Origin: Saksenaea vasiformis B4078
Lineage: Eukaryota; Mucoromycota; Mucoromycetes; Mucorales; Saksenaeaceae
Direction: 5' to 3'
Length of the DNA stretch: 64,000 bases
NCBI GenBank assembly: GCA_000697055.1
Contig: JNDT01001594.1
Location: 1 to 64,000, forward strand
Below the pieces are notes generated by a model. It worked only from the letters and a program-made list of their open reading frames with translations, was not told where the DNA came from and did no database searches. Both the position numbers and the translations under genes were made by a program. Of this stretch, positions 21,049 to 32,018 are shown one piece after another. Every line of letters starts with the position of its first letter. Position 1 is the first letter of the stretch.

Positions 21049-22079
21049 AGACGGGTGGTCGAGCTGTCATGTGGAGTTACCTTACCTCCAGATCAGACGC
21101 AAACTACCCCGAAACCCCCAGACATTTCTTAGTTTAGTGAACCCTATCACATCATGTGCTTGCTTCTATCTATTGACCACAGCCGTTCCAATCATCGCGT
21201 TTGTCAAGCACTTTTGACTGCAGCCAAAATAGAAATCAATGTCCTCTAAATAAAAATTAGACGTTCATCGTAGTACTTTCTAGTTATTCTGTGTACGTCA
21301 ATGCTGCAGCTAACTGTTTAATGAAGTGTTTTCCAATTCTGTAGTTGGTTCTCAAACGTAGACATGCATGTCTCAACATCTGTCAAGAAAGTATGCTGAC
21401 TTGATTGGTCTAGATTCTTCCCGTGAATAAGCAACCAGTTGGTTTTGTCATTCTCCCTTAAAAAACGCCAGAAGAGCACATGCAATCATTGATGCTAGAA
21501 CAGTCTGGGTTGCTTATTTTGGTTGCCAGTGGACAAAGGAAAAAGAGTGTTTACATTTGTGATCATATGGCTAAAATATACCGTTTTATCATGCGCATAA
21601 ATCACACTATCCTCGTGGTGCATAAGTTAATGCAAAGAAAATAGGCGCAGTGGGTTAAAAAAAGAAAAAAAATCAGTGGAGAATATTGGTAAGAAGAAGA
21701 TCAGGAAGACAGCGACGACAAAAGAAGCAAGAAACGCCCACAGATGCTTCGTTTCTAGAAGGTTACAGGGTGATTGGAAAGGGAAACGCCTTTTTTGATG
21801 TAAATGCTATCCTGGGAGCGTGGCGCACGGTCACATATAACAATGGAAGGCACACTCCTCTATGGTTTTAGCTATCTCGCGAGAAAAACGGAGAAATTCA
21901 ATCTTCCTCGTGTTCTGTACAGAACAATGTAGATGAGATCTCTATATTTCACATGCTAGATATAGGGACACGTCCATCGGTTAAACCTTGAAACTCGTAT
22001 TTCGCGCAGGAATTTGTGAGAGTCACACAGACGCTGATAACGACTTTTTCTTTTCTCGCGCTTCTAGGCTATTGATACC
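21049..22079. other. Intergenic region upstream of the APC10 gene
   Basis: The short basic frame at 21686-21871 starts at a non-ATG codon (TTG) and has no recognisable domain. Nothing else is supportable. Confidence 0.35.
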
Positions 22080-22991
22080 ATGGACGACTCTGACTATTCG
22101 CCACAAGATCTGCTCTCAGCAAGTGAGCTCGATCTACCGTCCCCAACAGCGTTATCTCATTCGCCAGATCAGTCACTTTCTTTTGTTGGAGCGCGTTTGA
22201 CACCTGAATTTATGCATTCAGATCCGCCGACGGATGAGGAAGAAGACGATCGCAAGTTAGACGACAGTGTCCAAGAATCCCGGACCCTGCGCATTTACGA
22301 AGAAACCCACCCCGATCACATTCAAAAACTGAGCGGTGGTCGTGAGATTGCTGACCACGAGGCCATTTGGTCCGTGTCGACGTTTCGACAGGGTTGGGGA
22401 ATACACAACTTACGTGACAATAATCCGCTGACCTATTGGCAGTTATGGCATTCTAAAACACAATGTGATACTAACACCACCCCCCCTTTTCTTTTGTTAG
22501 ATCAGATAGCCAGAATCCACTAGTTCCACATACCATTGATTTGGTGTTTTTACAGGCTACGTTAATTAAGGTTAGCAACAAACTGATTCTCGAACGATGG
22601 CTTAATCATGATTCAAATTGAAAGCAAGTATCCATATTTATTGATTATTTTCAAGACGAGAGCTATACCCCCATGCATATCTCCATTCGAGGCGGGTCGA
22701 CGTGCCGTGACCTCCAGGTAGCAGTAAAATAACCTCTTACTTAAACTTCTTACCGTTCCCAGGAAATTATGAAACTCGAATGTGAAGAAACTGTGGGTTG
22801 GCAAAATGCGGATTTCACAGCTGCTGTAGGGTAAGTCAATGTTGCTATCCAGCATGATATGAGTCATCTGAACTATCCTTTTTAGAGAACCACTTCAGAT
22901 CTTCCGTCTTCAAATTGCTATACTAAATACGCGTCTAAGCGGTCGGGATACACATGTTCGACAAATTAAGGTTTATCACATCCCTTTGTAA
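22080..22991 (+). CDS. DOC1: Anaphase-promoting complex subunit 10 (Doc1/APC10)
   Basis: This is a multi-exon gene. After an acidic N-terminal extension (about 90 residues, rich in Ser, Asp and Glu), the DOC domain begins with [20 protein letters not shown] and [13 protein letters not shown]. Spliced exons continue with [53 protein letters not shown] and [15 protein letters not shown]. These are the hallmark positions of APC10, including the LRDxNxxTYWQSD ligand loop and the GRDTHxRQIK end. The subunit helps the APC/C ubiquitin ligase bind D-box substrates and extends ubiquitin chains in the nucleus during mitosis and G1. Four short introns are inferred (GT at about 22440, 22572, 22714, 22829). 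The C-terminal Ile-Arg tail known from some family members is missing; the protein ends HIPL. Confidence 0.9.
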
Positions 22992-23284
22992 GCTTTTTTT
23001 CTGGGGCGTCGAAAAAGTTTCTTTTCTAACACAAGACCGTAGACCGTACCTGAGGCAGCAACAGGTGGATGTGGTAGAAACTCTTCCCAGGCTTATGCAT
23101 AAAGGACTACGGTAGAAAGTATACAGAGTCCTGCTGTCTGCAGACACCATCATTGTACATATATATTGCTGCGCTCCCAATTTAGGAATCATGTCAATGG
23201 ACTTTTTGTTGTCTATATATAAATCAACCGTGAGGAAATGAAAGAAATTCTTCATCTTTTTTTCTTTCTTCAGTACTCATCTCG

Positions 23285-23946
23285 ATGATTTCACTTGTTC
23301 AATCCCCTATTACACAACAAAAGTTTCTTTTGCTGGATGCCCCAACAGATCGAACGTTACCAAGATACATTGGAGTCTTACTTAAAGAAAATGTCGGCAC
23401 TCTCGTTCGACTTTGCTATCGAGATCAATCCAGTTATTACAGTGCAATGGAATTTGAGAAACAGACGGGCATTCGAGTGATTGATGATACATTGTTTGAA
23501 GACGGCACAATTCCAAGTGCAGACACAATTCGTCGGTGGTTAGAATTAGTGGAAGATGCACGGCAATCGAATGCAACCATCGGTGTTCATTCAGTGGCCG
23601 GCAAAAGTCGAGCACCGGTAAATAAATAAATAAATAAGCAAAAGAGGGGTTGGGCACACTTTATTGACGTTAGACTAAATTTTAGGTTCTTGTCGCCCTT
23701 TCTTTAATCGAAAGTGGTATGCGACCCGTGGTAAGTAGTAGTAACATAGGCAAACGAGTAGTATAATTTTCTAACACTCTATCTCCCTAGGATGCCATTC
23801 GCTTTATTCGAGAACATCGTCGAGGTACATTAAATAAGTCCCAACTCCGGTTTATTGCATCATACCGCCGTACTAAGCGGATACGATGGTTCGGATGGCT
23901 CAAGAAGCGCTCGATTTCGGAGACAAAAAATACCCATTTTGCTTAA
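23285..23946 (+). CDS. PRL-type protein tyrosine phosphatase with Cys-to-Ser active site (pseudophosphatase)
   Basis: The exons I read are 23285-23617, 23686-23730 and 23791-23946 (534 nt, 177 residues). The order of elements follows PRL/PTP4A phosphatases: FLLLDAPTDRTLPRYI, GVLLKENVGTLVRLCY, FEDGTIPSADTIRRWLELV (the acid-loop Asp is kept), the P-loop, then APVLVALSLIESGMRPVDAI and FIREHRRGTLNKSQLRFI. The P-loop reads HSVAGKSRAP where active members have HCVAGLGRAP; the codon at 23592-23594 is TCA (Ser). The C-terminus is basic (TKRIRWFGWLKKRS) but lacks the CAAX prenylation box usual in PRLs. The reading frame is otherwise intact, suggesting a selected non-catalytic role, for example phosphate binding or partner sequestration. 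PRLs bind CNNM magnesium transporters, but that role here is inference. Confidence 0.85.
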
Positions 23947-24098
23947 AAAAAAAAAAAAAGGCTGAAACTCCCTTTCTCCCTAGGCAACTCGGGAACCTCT
24001 ATTATTTTTTTATTTCCTTTTAAAAAAATCATACCCTTTCTTCTTCTTCTTCTTTCCTTCTCTTTAAAAATAAAAAGAAAGCAATTCGATTGGAACAT

Positions 24099-25190
24099 AT
24101 GGAGGAATTGGCGATTGTCCATGATTTTTGGGCACAACTATTTGGGTATCTGAGTATCGCCTGTTGGATCGTAGTTTTTACACCGTATGTTTTCCTGTTA
24201 TTTTCCGATCTTTTCAACTCATCAAGTAATCTAGACAATTATACGAGAATTACAAACGAAAAAATACCGATGGTGTGTCCATTACTTTTCTGCTACTATG
24301 GATCTTGGGCGATCTCCTCAATTTCTTTGGTGCTTTGTTGCAACATCTAATGTTGACTGTGGTAATGACTGTAAAGAAGAAGAAAGGAAGTTTTTTAGTT
24401 GACGCATTTGTTTGAAGTTGTTGCTGGCACTTTATTATCTGTTTGCGGACTGTCTTTTGATGAGTCAAGTCGTTTATTATCGACTGGCTACTGACAAGAA
24501 AGTACGACTGGATGAACTGCTTATCGATGGCACTAACAATGTCGGAATCGTTCCCGCGCCAGCCACGGAGGAAGCGGTTATTGAAACAACGCCTTTATTG
24601 CCTTCCGCCACACGCAAGACTGTTTCAGCAAAGACACGGCGTATTATTCGGCTATTCTGTGTAATGAGTTGTTTGATGATGGTTGGTCTGTTGACCAGCT
24701 GTGGTCTATTTTTCTTTTGGCCCGGACTGGATGAAAAGGACAAGGTCGATCTGAGTCAACTACACTTTTGGCCTCAGTTACTTGGCTGGGCAAGCGCAAT
24801 TCTGTACTGCGGCAGCCGGATACCTCAAATCATGCAGAACTTTACACACGAGAGCGTGGAAGGTTTAAGTCTGGTCATGTTTATGTTTAGTGTCGTAGGA
24901 AACATAACCTATTGCGTGGTAAGTTAAAATGGGGTCTTGCATAACGACGACAACAACAAACACTTATATCACATAGTCCATTTTCCTCAAATCAATGGAT
25001 CGTACTTATTTGCTGATTAACTTCCCATGGTTACTGGGTAGTGGAGGAACATTATTTTTCGACTTTACGGTAAATCATTCTTTTTCTGCTTTTTCATCAT
25101 CATTCTAACACGTTACCAAATTAGATTTTCTTCCAGTTCTACATTTATAGAAATAACGCCAATTATTTCAAAGAACCGATTGAAGAGTAG
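24099..25190 (+). CDS. PQ-loop repeat vacuolar/lysosomal amino-acid transporter (Ypq/PQLC2-like)
   Basis: This is a spliced gene; the first plausible ATG is 24099 (MEELAIVHDFWAQLFGYLSI). Two PQ-loop motifs are visible: FTPQLYENYKRKNTDGVS, created by joining across an intron at about 24186-24234, and SRIPQIMQNFTHESVEGLS (about 24813-24870). Each lies in a block of hydrophobic helices, seven in total by eye. A hydrophilic loop between the two halves contains TTPLLP, a possible dileucine-type sorting signal. The last exon ends FQFYIYRNN...EPIEE at 25190. Ypq1-3 and PQLC2 move cationic amino acids (Lys, Arg, His) across the vacuolar or lysosomal membrane. Family membership is clear; the substrate is inferred. 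Confidence 0.85.
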
Positions 25191-25827
25191 CTTTCCCCTT
25201 TTTTTTCTTATTCATACACATAACGCATATAACCCCTTCTTTTTTTGTTTTACGTTGCATAAAATGACAGACCATCCAACGAAGTAGAGAGGCATCCGCT
25301 CCCCAACAAGTCAATTCCGAAGAACATGAAACACTTGGGCTTTTGTTATTTTCTTTACTCCCGCGTTTCGTCAATAATCTGTTCCTGAACTCTAATTTAT
25401 CGATCGAACGAGAAAGACGGTCAGACCTTCTAAAATAGCGGTCATGATAAAGAAAAAAAAATTAGCTTCTTCCGGGAAAGGCTACGATAAGTTATCTTCT
25501 ATCGCCCATAATGTATTCATCGGATCAACACCTCCTGCTTTTTCTTTGTCATATGTCTTATTTGAAAGAATGATAGAAAGAAAGTGATGTGTTTGCACTA
25601 AAAAAGGGTAGCAGTGATCGGCAAACAAGAGTGTTGTCCCTTGAAAATCCGGAACGGTTCTCTATTTACCTTGTTTGCAGGTCGCGGGATCGGCCATGGC
25701 CACATGCCATTATTTTCTCCCTAATCTCCCTCTTTCTTTCTTCCTTTTTTTTTCTCTTTTTTCTCTTGCCATTTATAAAACATTCAGTTTAGCTTGCTTT
25801 TCTTTCTCTTTCTTTATTCTATACGTC
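25191..25827. other. Intergenic, pyrimidine-rich leader before the C2H2 gene
   Basis: CT-rich and T-rich tracts (about 25725-25825) lie immediately upstream of the ATG at 25828, as is common in fungal promoters and 5' leaders. No other gene was seen. Confidence 0.4.
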
Positions 25828-26712
25828 ATGCATACAGACTTGATTTCATTACCTCCTCTACGATATATGCTCAAGGATCTTCCTCCGGCTAAACCAGACG
25901 AGAAACAAGACACACCATCTGCTACGTGTTCCTTGGGTGAACAACGACACCAGCAAAAAATGACAGATACACGCTGTCCGTCACCGCCCCTACCACCACC
26001 CACAACGGCGGAAGTTGTCCGATCAACTTGTACCTTATCATACGCGTTGCCTAGTTTCTGTCGGCCGCCAGAATGTAGTAGTAATAACAAGAGAATATAT
26101 CACCCACAACAGCCCACTTTGGAGGACAACAAATCCGAGACTGTCCCACAAATGCATCCCTTCTATCATCACAGACGATCTTTTTCACAACCTTACTATC
26201 CTCCTGCAGTAGTCTCCTCCTCATCATCACCCCCGCCCAACAGATATCACCACCATCGCCGTTCCGCTTCACAAGAAGTTTCCTATAACTTCCCACCGAC
26301 CACAAAATCACATCCATCCTCCTCATCACCACTTGGCCACACACGTGCACACTCCGCCTCCGATTATCCTCCCACAACAATGATCGTGTCGCGCATGCAA
26401 CAACAGCAGCAGCAGCAACAGCAGCAGCAACAACCACCGATACAGCATCACCGTTATCATTGCATGCAATGCCGAAAGACTTTCTCCCGTCCCTCCTCGT
26501 TGAGAATACACACGTACTCGCATACGGGTGAAAAGCCGCATGCCTGCCCTCATCCCGGCTGTGGCCGCCGCTTTAGCGTGCAGAGCAACATGCGTCGTCA
26601 TCTACGTATCCATTCTTATCTCCATGACGATCAACAACAAAAACCACAACCCGAACGCTTTGAAGGCATCCTTCCAAGTCTACCTGGATCGTCTCACGTC
26701 ATGACCTTCTAA
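25828..26712 (+). CDS. C2H2 zinc-finger transcription factor
   Basis: A single exon starts at ATG 25828 (MHTDLISLPPLRYMLKDLP) and ends at TAA 26710. The open frame extends further upstream only through pyrimidine-rich leader sequence. The N-terminal 200 residues are low-complexity, rich in Pro, Ser and His, with a 12-Gln run from CAG/CAA repeats at about 26401-26433. Two C-terminal zinc fingers follow: YHCMQCRKTFSRPSSLRIHT-x-SH, then a TGEKPH linker, then ACPHPGCGRRFSVQSN with HLRIH. Paired fingers with a TGEKP linker indicate sequence-specific DNA binding in the nucleus. The target genes and exact orthologue cannot be read from the sequence. Confidence 0.88.
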   Translation: MHTDLISLPPLRYMLKDLPPAKPDEKQDTPSATCSLGEQRHQQKMTDTRCPSPPLPPPTTAEVVRSTCTLSYALPSFCRPPECSSNNKRIYHPQQPTLEDNKSETVPQMHPFYHHRRSFSQPYYPPAVVSSSSSPPPNRYHHHRRSASQEVSYNFPPTTKSHPSSSSPLGHTRAHSASDYPPTTMIVSRMQQQQQQQQQQQQPPIQHHRYHCMQCRKTFSRPSSLRIHTYSHTGEKPHACPHPGCGRRFSVQSNMRRHLRIHSYLHDDQQQKPQPERFEGILPSLPGSSHVMTF

Positions 26713-26779
26713 GTAGAAAAACGCTACCTTACCCATCACTTTTATACATCTATCCGATCTATCTTATGCTTATGTACAA

Positions 26780-26866
26780 AAAAAAATAAAATAAAGAAAT
26801 TCAGTTACAAAGAAAAAAAGAGTTTGTTCTTCTTTGTTTTCATTCTGATGCACAACCTAATAAAGC
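26780..26866 (+). terminator. Poly(A) signal-like sequences downstream of the C2H2 gene
   Basis: AATAAAATAAAG at about 26785-26796 and AATAAAG at about 26859 lie 70-150 bp after the stop codon, a suitable place for 3'-end formation. The region to 27215 separates this gene from the convergent SWD1 gene and otherwise holds nothing I recognise. Confidence 0.4.
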
Positions 26867-27215
26867 TGACCGAACGACACATAAAATTTGGGCGCTGGCC
26901 CTTGCTCATTGGGTAGCTGAGAACCCCTGACAAATCAATGAATAGTTTGAAACGTTTTTATGCAAGTGTATTTCAAATGACGCCATGCTCTGGTGTGTGA
27001 ATAGAACTTCTTGATCACGAGCATTTGCGTCAATGAATCGATCGCAAGGACCACGTTTCATGCATCCTTGGATTTTCTACTACTTGACTTCGAGAGAACA
27101 CAGAGAGAGATATTACAGCTATTGTATTTAAGAATTTTTATGTACATTTTTTTCTTTTTTTGCCTTCATGACGGTGAAATCATTCCCGTTGCCGTTTATC
27201 GCAACATGGACATTG

Positions 27216-29029
27216 TTACACATGACCACCAATCCCGTTGCAACTACTGGTTGTCCTTGCCTGGCTTTTCTTTGGCTTATCTGTCATGTCATCGTGCAGC
27301 CGCCGGCTAGGTCGAAACGGTAAAGTCGGTAAATAAAAAACCTCATCTTCTCCCTCCTGCTCATCAAGATCCAGGTAAGCCTGAATATTGTCGCACGTTG
27401 TAACATCCACCACCGTGTCTTCGTCACCATATTTGCGCTTTGATACCTCCTCCTCAGGCACCTACCAGAAGAAATGTGTCTAAGCAAGTCTGCGCATAAA
27501 TATTCCTGTTTCTCTTACGACATCAAACTCATCCTCTTTTTCATCATACTCCAAGTTCTCTTCTAATTCGGTGAAATCAGGTGCAAATGCACTCCAGTTT
27601 TCCTCTTGTTTTGTTGTCCAAATATAAATATTGCCATAACTACTGACAGATCCGATCACGGGCCGTACAGGGTGCCACTTTGGAAGTAGTTAATCATTTC
27701 TCTCCGTCAGCTTAACTTAGTCCTGCCTACCGCTAGATCGTCCAAAGGCTCCTTTGGCCCCTCCAGGATTTTAACCAAGTTTCCCAGTTTCTTATCCCAA
27801 ATATAAATATTATGTTCGGCCTTATGTCCCGAGCCTTTGTCAAACTTTCCTTGTTAGAAAACACCCGAGCTGGTCCCTGTCTTCTTTACCTCCAATAACA
27901 AACTCGCCATCACCACTGAAACAGACCTGGTTCCATTGCACACGGTTGACCAAATCCTGGAACTTGTTCTGTAATGTAGGTATACCATCGTAATCGCTCA
28001 GCCGATAAAGCCGGATTAATCGGTCATTCGCATTGATCAACAAGTCTCTAAAGATACGCGCCAGTGAACAAAAGATTGGGGACGAATGGTGCAATCCCCC
28101 ACCTGCCGTTACGACTCCATTGGATTCCTTTAATGGTGGTTGTTGTGATTCTCGTGGTATGTACAATCTAAATCAAGCTAGTTGTCAATAATTTTTTTCT
28201 TCTTTCTGCGCATGATATATACCTGGCACGTTTCAGCACGGATGATATTAAGATAGCCTCTTGATGTACCCGTGTAGATCATATTTCCCGTTTTGTTCCA
28301 TGCAATCGCAGTAACGTTGGATGACGGCCTTCACAATATAAAATTAAAAAAAAATCCAAAAAAAATGAAAACATACGTCTTCTCGCTCCGTTGGTCGTCA
28401 TTCTCTATAGGCAACACTGTTTTTATAATGTCTCCGTCGATTAGATCCACAATCACCGGATTTTCATGCGTTAATGCCGCAATAAACCGAAAACTGGTAA
28501 CACAATAAGCATTCCACACGATTTGCTTTGATCGTTCTTACTTATTTGTGGGGTGCATTTGCGCCATGACCAGCGGCGTGTCAAACCTGATCTTCGTATG
28601 TTTCGTTCCAGACACAAGATCCCAGAGGATACATGTCCAGTCTTTCGAAGAAGATAATAGATACCGCCCGTTCCGTGACCAACTAGTTTTTTTTTTTTGC
28701 TTACTTGGTTAAGGATAGATCTCATACGTTTCATCGGTAAGTGTACCTAATGCTGGCGACGGGCTTGACATGGCCCGATAGATCACGCGCTACACCTTTG
28801 GTATCGAAATCCCACACGACGCAACGTCCATCCAAACATCCAGCAGCAAGTAATGTGCCTCGCCGATTGAATTTGCAATTAAGCACATAACCATCCTCCA
28901 GTGTGTTCTCAATGATCTGAGGATATTCTTGTTCCCAAGGATCTAGACAATAGCGCAAACGATCCGTTAGTTATTGACATGTCGACAATGGTGTGTCTTG
29001 ATTCGTGTACCCAGTAACTCTAAATTCAT
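27216..29029 (-). CDS. SWD1: COMPASS subunit Swd1 / RBBP5 (WD40)
   Basis: This is a multi-exon minus-strand gene with its ATG at 29029 ([19 protein letters not shown] after the first intron). WD repeats follow: [20 protein letters not shown] with DFDTKG, a segment near 27960-28100 with [20 protein letters not shown], and the RBBP5-type C-terminal region ([18 protein letters not shown] at about 27545-27600, then [17 protein letters not shown]). These match RBBP5 landmarks ([49 protein letters not shown]), and the acidic tail corresponds to its hinge region that contacts partner subunits. Swd1 is a core subunit of the Set1/COMPASS histone H3K4 methyltransferase in the nucleus. Several introns of 60-100 bp break the track; exact borders are not certified. 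Confidence 0.88.
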
Positions 29030-29616
29030 GAAGAAAGGAGCGATTAGGAAATAGGTAGACTCCCGCACCTTCAGAACAGCACTACATGCACGCGGAGAAA
29101 AAAATAGCCATCGGTGTTTGAACCCATCCACAACGTGCGAAATGTCCACGAAATGTGCAGGGTGTACCTAAGCGTCAAAGAGCAGCTGATTATCAGTTAC
29201 GGTATCGCAACGAATCTGTAGGATACAGCGACGACCTGTAATAGGGTAGGGACCGGGGAAAGAAGAAAAAGATAACGTAATGGAAGACGATCGCATACAG
29301 CATGCAATATTCCTTAAGGGCACAGAAAGGAACATAATCTCTGCTTCCTGTACGTACAGAGTCAACGATACTAATTTTGTGAGATATCAATCATGTGCCG
29401 GACAGGTAAAAATATATTGCCATGAAAAGAAAAAAAAAAGAAGTAAATTCTGTTGATATCAATGTTTTTTGTTGTTGTGATGTACAAAGCGAAGGGATGT
29501 TTTTTTTTGTTTCTATGACGAGCGAATTGACTCGTTCTATCTTAGAAAGAAGATAAAAAGCAAAAGGTCTAGCCCACTTGTCTCTAAATATTCGCCAAAG
29601 TGTTTTGAAAATGCGT
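29030..29616. other. Intergenic between SWD1 and ARB1
   Basis: Both neighbours are on the minus strand. Short minus-strand frames at 29168-29390 end in QIRCDTVTDNQLLFD. A small spliced gene is possible but I cannot assign one. Confidence 0.3.
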
Positions 29617-31559
29617 TTACAACTTGACGTTCTTTCTGAGCGACTCCTTGTACTCGGCGATGGAACCTTCAAATGGCATGACCTGACCATTCTCGCAACG
29701 CCAGATCTGCTTGGCGACTTGAGAGATCAGTCGGAAGTCGTGAGAAACAAGCACAACACCACCAGAGAAGTTGTTGATAGCATCCGCAAGTGAATCAATA
29801 GACTCCATATCCAAATGGTTAGTAGGTTCGTCAAGAAGAATAATATGAGGACGCATAACAGCCAATTCAGCGAACACGAGGCGGGACTTGAGACCATCGG
29901 AAAGGTGAGCAATGGGCGAGGTCTGATGGGCACCAGTCAAACCATAGCGACCTGGATAGATAGAGTCAGTCAGCACCGCTTCTATTTTTTTTTCCTTCAC
30001 ACATTCTCTTAACTTACCAATTTGTCTACGCCAGAAGTCGGTTTCAGTGCTTTCTTCAGGGAACTTCTTCTTCATGTAGTCAATGGGAGAGAGGTCCATG
30101 TCGAGCTGATCAGCAGAATGCTGGTTGTACTTGCCCAACTTCAAAGAGGTATGACGCTGAACACGACCACCGGTAGGCACGAGCTCACCACTCATGAGTT
30201 TCAAAAGAGTAGATTTACCAGCACCGTTGGGACCGACAAGGGCAACACGCGAGTCCATATCCACACCCAACTCGATATCTCTGTAAAGAGCCTTATCCAA
30301 CTGGCCGCTGTAGGAGAAGGTGACTTCCTGGAAAGCAAGGACAGGTGGGGGCAACTTGGGAACATCAGTGAAGCTGAATTTGAAGGCGTGGGGCTTTTCG
30401 ACCTTCTCGACCAAACCAGCAGCCTCCATTTTGTCAATGATCTTCTGCTTGGACTTGGCCTGTCGCACCAAGTTAGCATAAGTACCAGCAGATGCAATGA
30501 ACTTCTTGATGTGAGCAATTTCTTCTTGCTGCTTCTCATAAGCCTTGGCCTGGTTGATCTCGTTTTCTTCCTTGATCTTGACAAACATATCGTAGTTACC
30601 ACCATAGTAGTTCAACTTGCGCTTATGGTTCAAGTTCATCATGTTGGTACAGACACCGTTCAAGAAATCCTGGGAATGGGACACAACGACAAGAATACGG
30701 TTGTAGGTCTTGAGGTATTCTTCCAACCACACACAGGCTTCGAGATCCAAATGGTTTGTGGGTTCGTCCAAAAGCAACAACGTAGGTCGAACGAAAAGAG
30801 CACGAGCCAAGGCGACTCTCATACGCCAACCACCAGACATGTCCTTGGTCATCTTAAGCATCTGCTGGGAGGTGAAACCAAGACCGGAAAGAAGCGAACA
30901 AGCGCGTGCTTCAAAGGTTGAGGGATCCATACCCTCAATACGCTCGTAGATATCGTCCAACAGTGGGTTATCCGCACCATCCTCTTGGCTGAGAATTTCC
31001 TCCACCTGTCTCTCAAGACGAGCAACTTCCTTTTGAGCGTGGTCAATGACAGCCTCAACGGCATTCATGTCCGAAGGTTCGGCTTCTTGATTCAGGAGGT
31101 ATGTCTATATGTAAAAAATAAAAAATTTATAAGCATCATCCGTTTACGGTGTGGCATTCCCTGGTAACATACATCAATGTGATCAGGAATCTCGATATCT
31201 CTCTCGGCAAGCGAAGCCAAGAAAGTCGACTTGCCGGAACCGTTGGCACCAATGAGACCATAACGTCGACCAAAGTTAAGTTCAATGGTGGCATTGTCGA
31301 TCAAGACACGACCATGGTAGTTGAGAGAGTACGATTCAATCTTGATATCACGGCTTCTCTCCTGCGAGGTGTAAACACCAGTAGCAGTACGATCCACCTT
31401 GATCTTCAATCTGTCCATGCTAAGATCCTCCGCAGAAGTGTTGTTGGAAGGAATAGGGGTACTCTTTGCTGAGCTCTTAGCGCTCTTGATACCTTTGGCT
31501 TCGGCTTTGGCAGCCTTAGCCGCAAGACGCTTTGCTTTGGATGCTGAGATGCCGCTCAT
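29617..31559 (-). CDS. ARB1: ABCF ATPase ARB1 (ABCF2-type ribosome biogenesis factor)
   Basis: The exons on minus are 31559-31173, 31104-30018 and 29951-29617. The protein starts MSGISASKAKRLAAKAAKAE, the basic N-terminal extension of ABCF2. ABC cassette 1 has Walker A GANGSGKST, signature MSGGWRMRVALARALF and Walker B LLLLDEPTNHLDL. A charged linker follows (KAYEKQQEEIAHIKKFI). Cassette 2 has Walker A GPNGAGKST, signature LSDGLKSRLVFAELAV (the LSDG variant normal for this family) and Walker B IILLDEPTNHLDM. There are no transmembrane segments, as expected. ARB1 shuttles between nucleus and cytoplasm and acts in 40S and 60S ribosome maturation and export. Intron 2 (29952-30017) is 66 nt, in frame and stop-free, so retention would add 22 residues. 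Confidence 0.95.
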
Positions 31560-32018
31560 GGTCGTTCAGGAGAAAGGGGATAGGAGAGAGAGAGCAAAGG
31601 AAAAGAAGGGAAGGAGTTCTAGCTTAAAAACTTTTTCTTCGCAATTCACCACTTAGGTGGCTGAAACCATGGCGGCGATTGGAGCGTTAGTTTAAATTTA
31701 GGCGCTTACAGGTTTTCGGACCTCCTTTTCAACTGCGGAACATCGAGCCATTTCATTTGATATGATCCACTGGATCAGATACGATGAAACTTTCTAAGCC
31801 TATCAACCATTTTGGGGGAAAAATAGATCGTTCATTTCCATATGAGCACCCATTTGTGCGTCAGTTTGTACTTCTTTGTGGGCGTAAGGCATCAGAAAAA
31901 GATCACCTGGCAGAAAGCAGAATGGCGTCGCCAGTGACCGTAGCAAACAAGGGCTTCATTTGAATTCCCGATAAAAGAGTGGCAGTATGCTTATGCATAA
32001 CAAACGTCCGTTTTTCCC
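31560..32018. promoter_or_regulatory. Divergent intergenic region, ARB1 (-) and P450-1 (+)
   Basis: About 460 bp separate two oppositely transcribed genes, so it must hold both promoters. GA-rich sequence (about 31570-31620) lies just upstream of ARB1 on its strand as CT-rich leader. No specific factor site was identified. Confidence 0.4.

Noticed and set aside
25725..25827. N-terminal extension of the C2H2 protein upstream of 25828
   Set aside because: The open frame there lacks an ATG and translates pyrimidine-rich leader into a hydrophobic run; the first good ATG is 25828.
30022..30921. Long plus-strand frame of 299 codons inside ARB1
   Set aside because: It is the antisense shadow of a strongly conserved ABCF gene and has no domain of its own.
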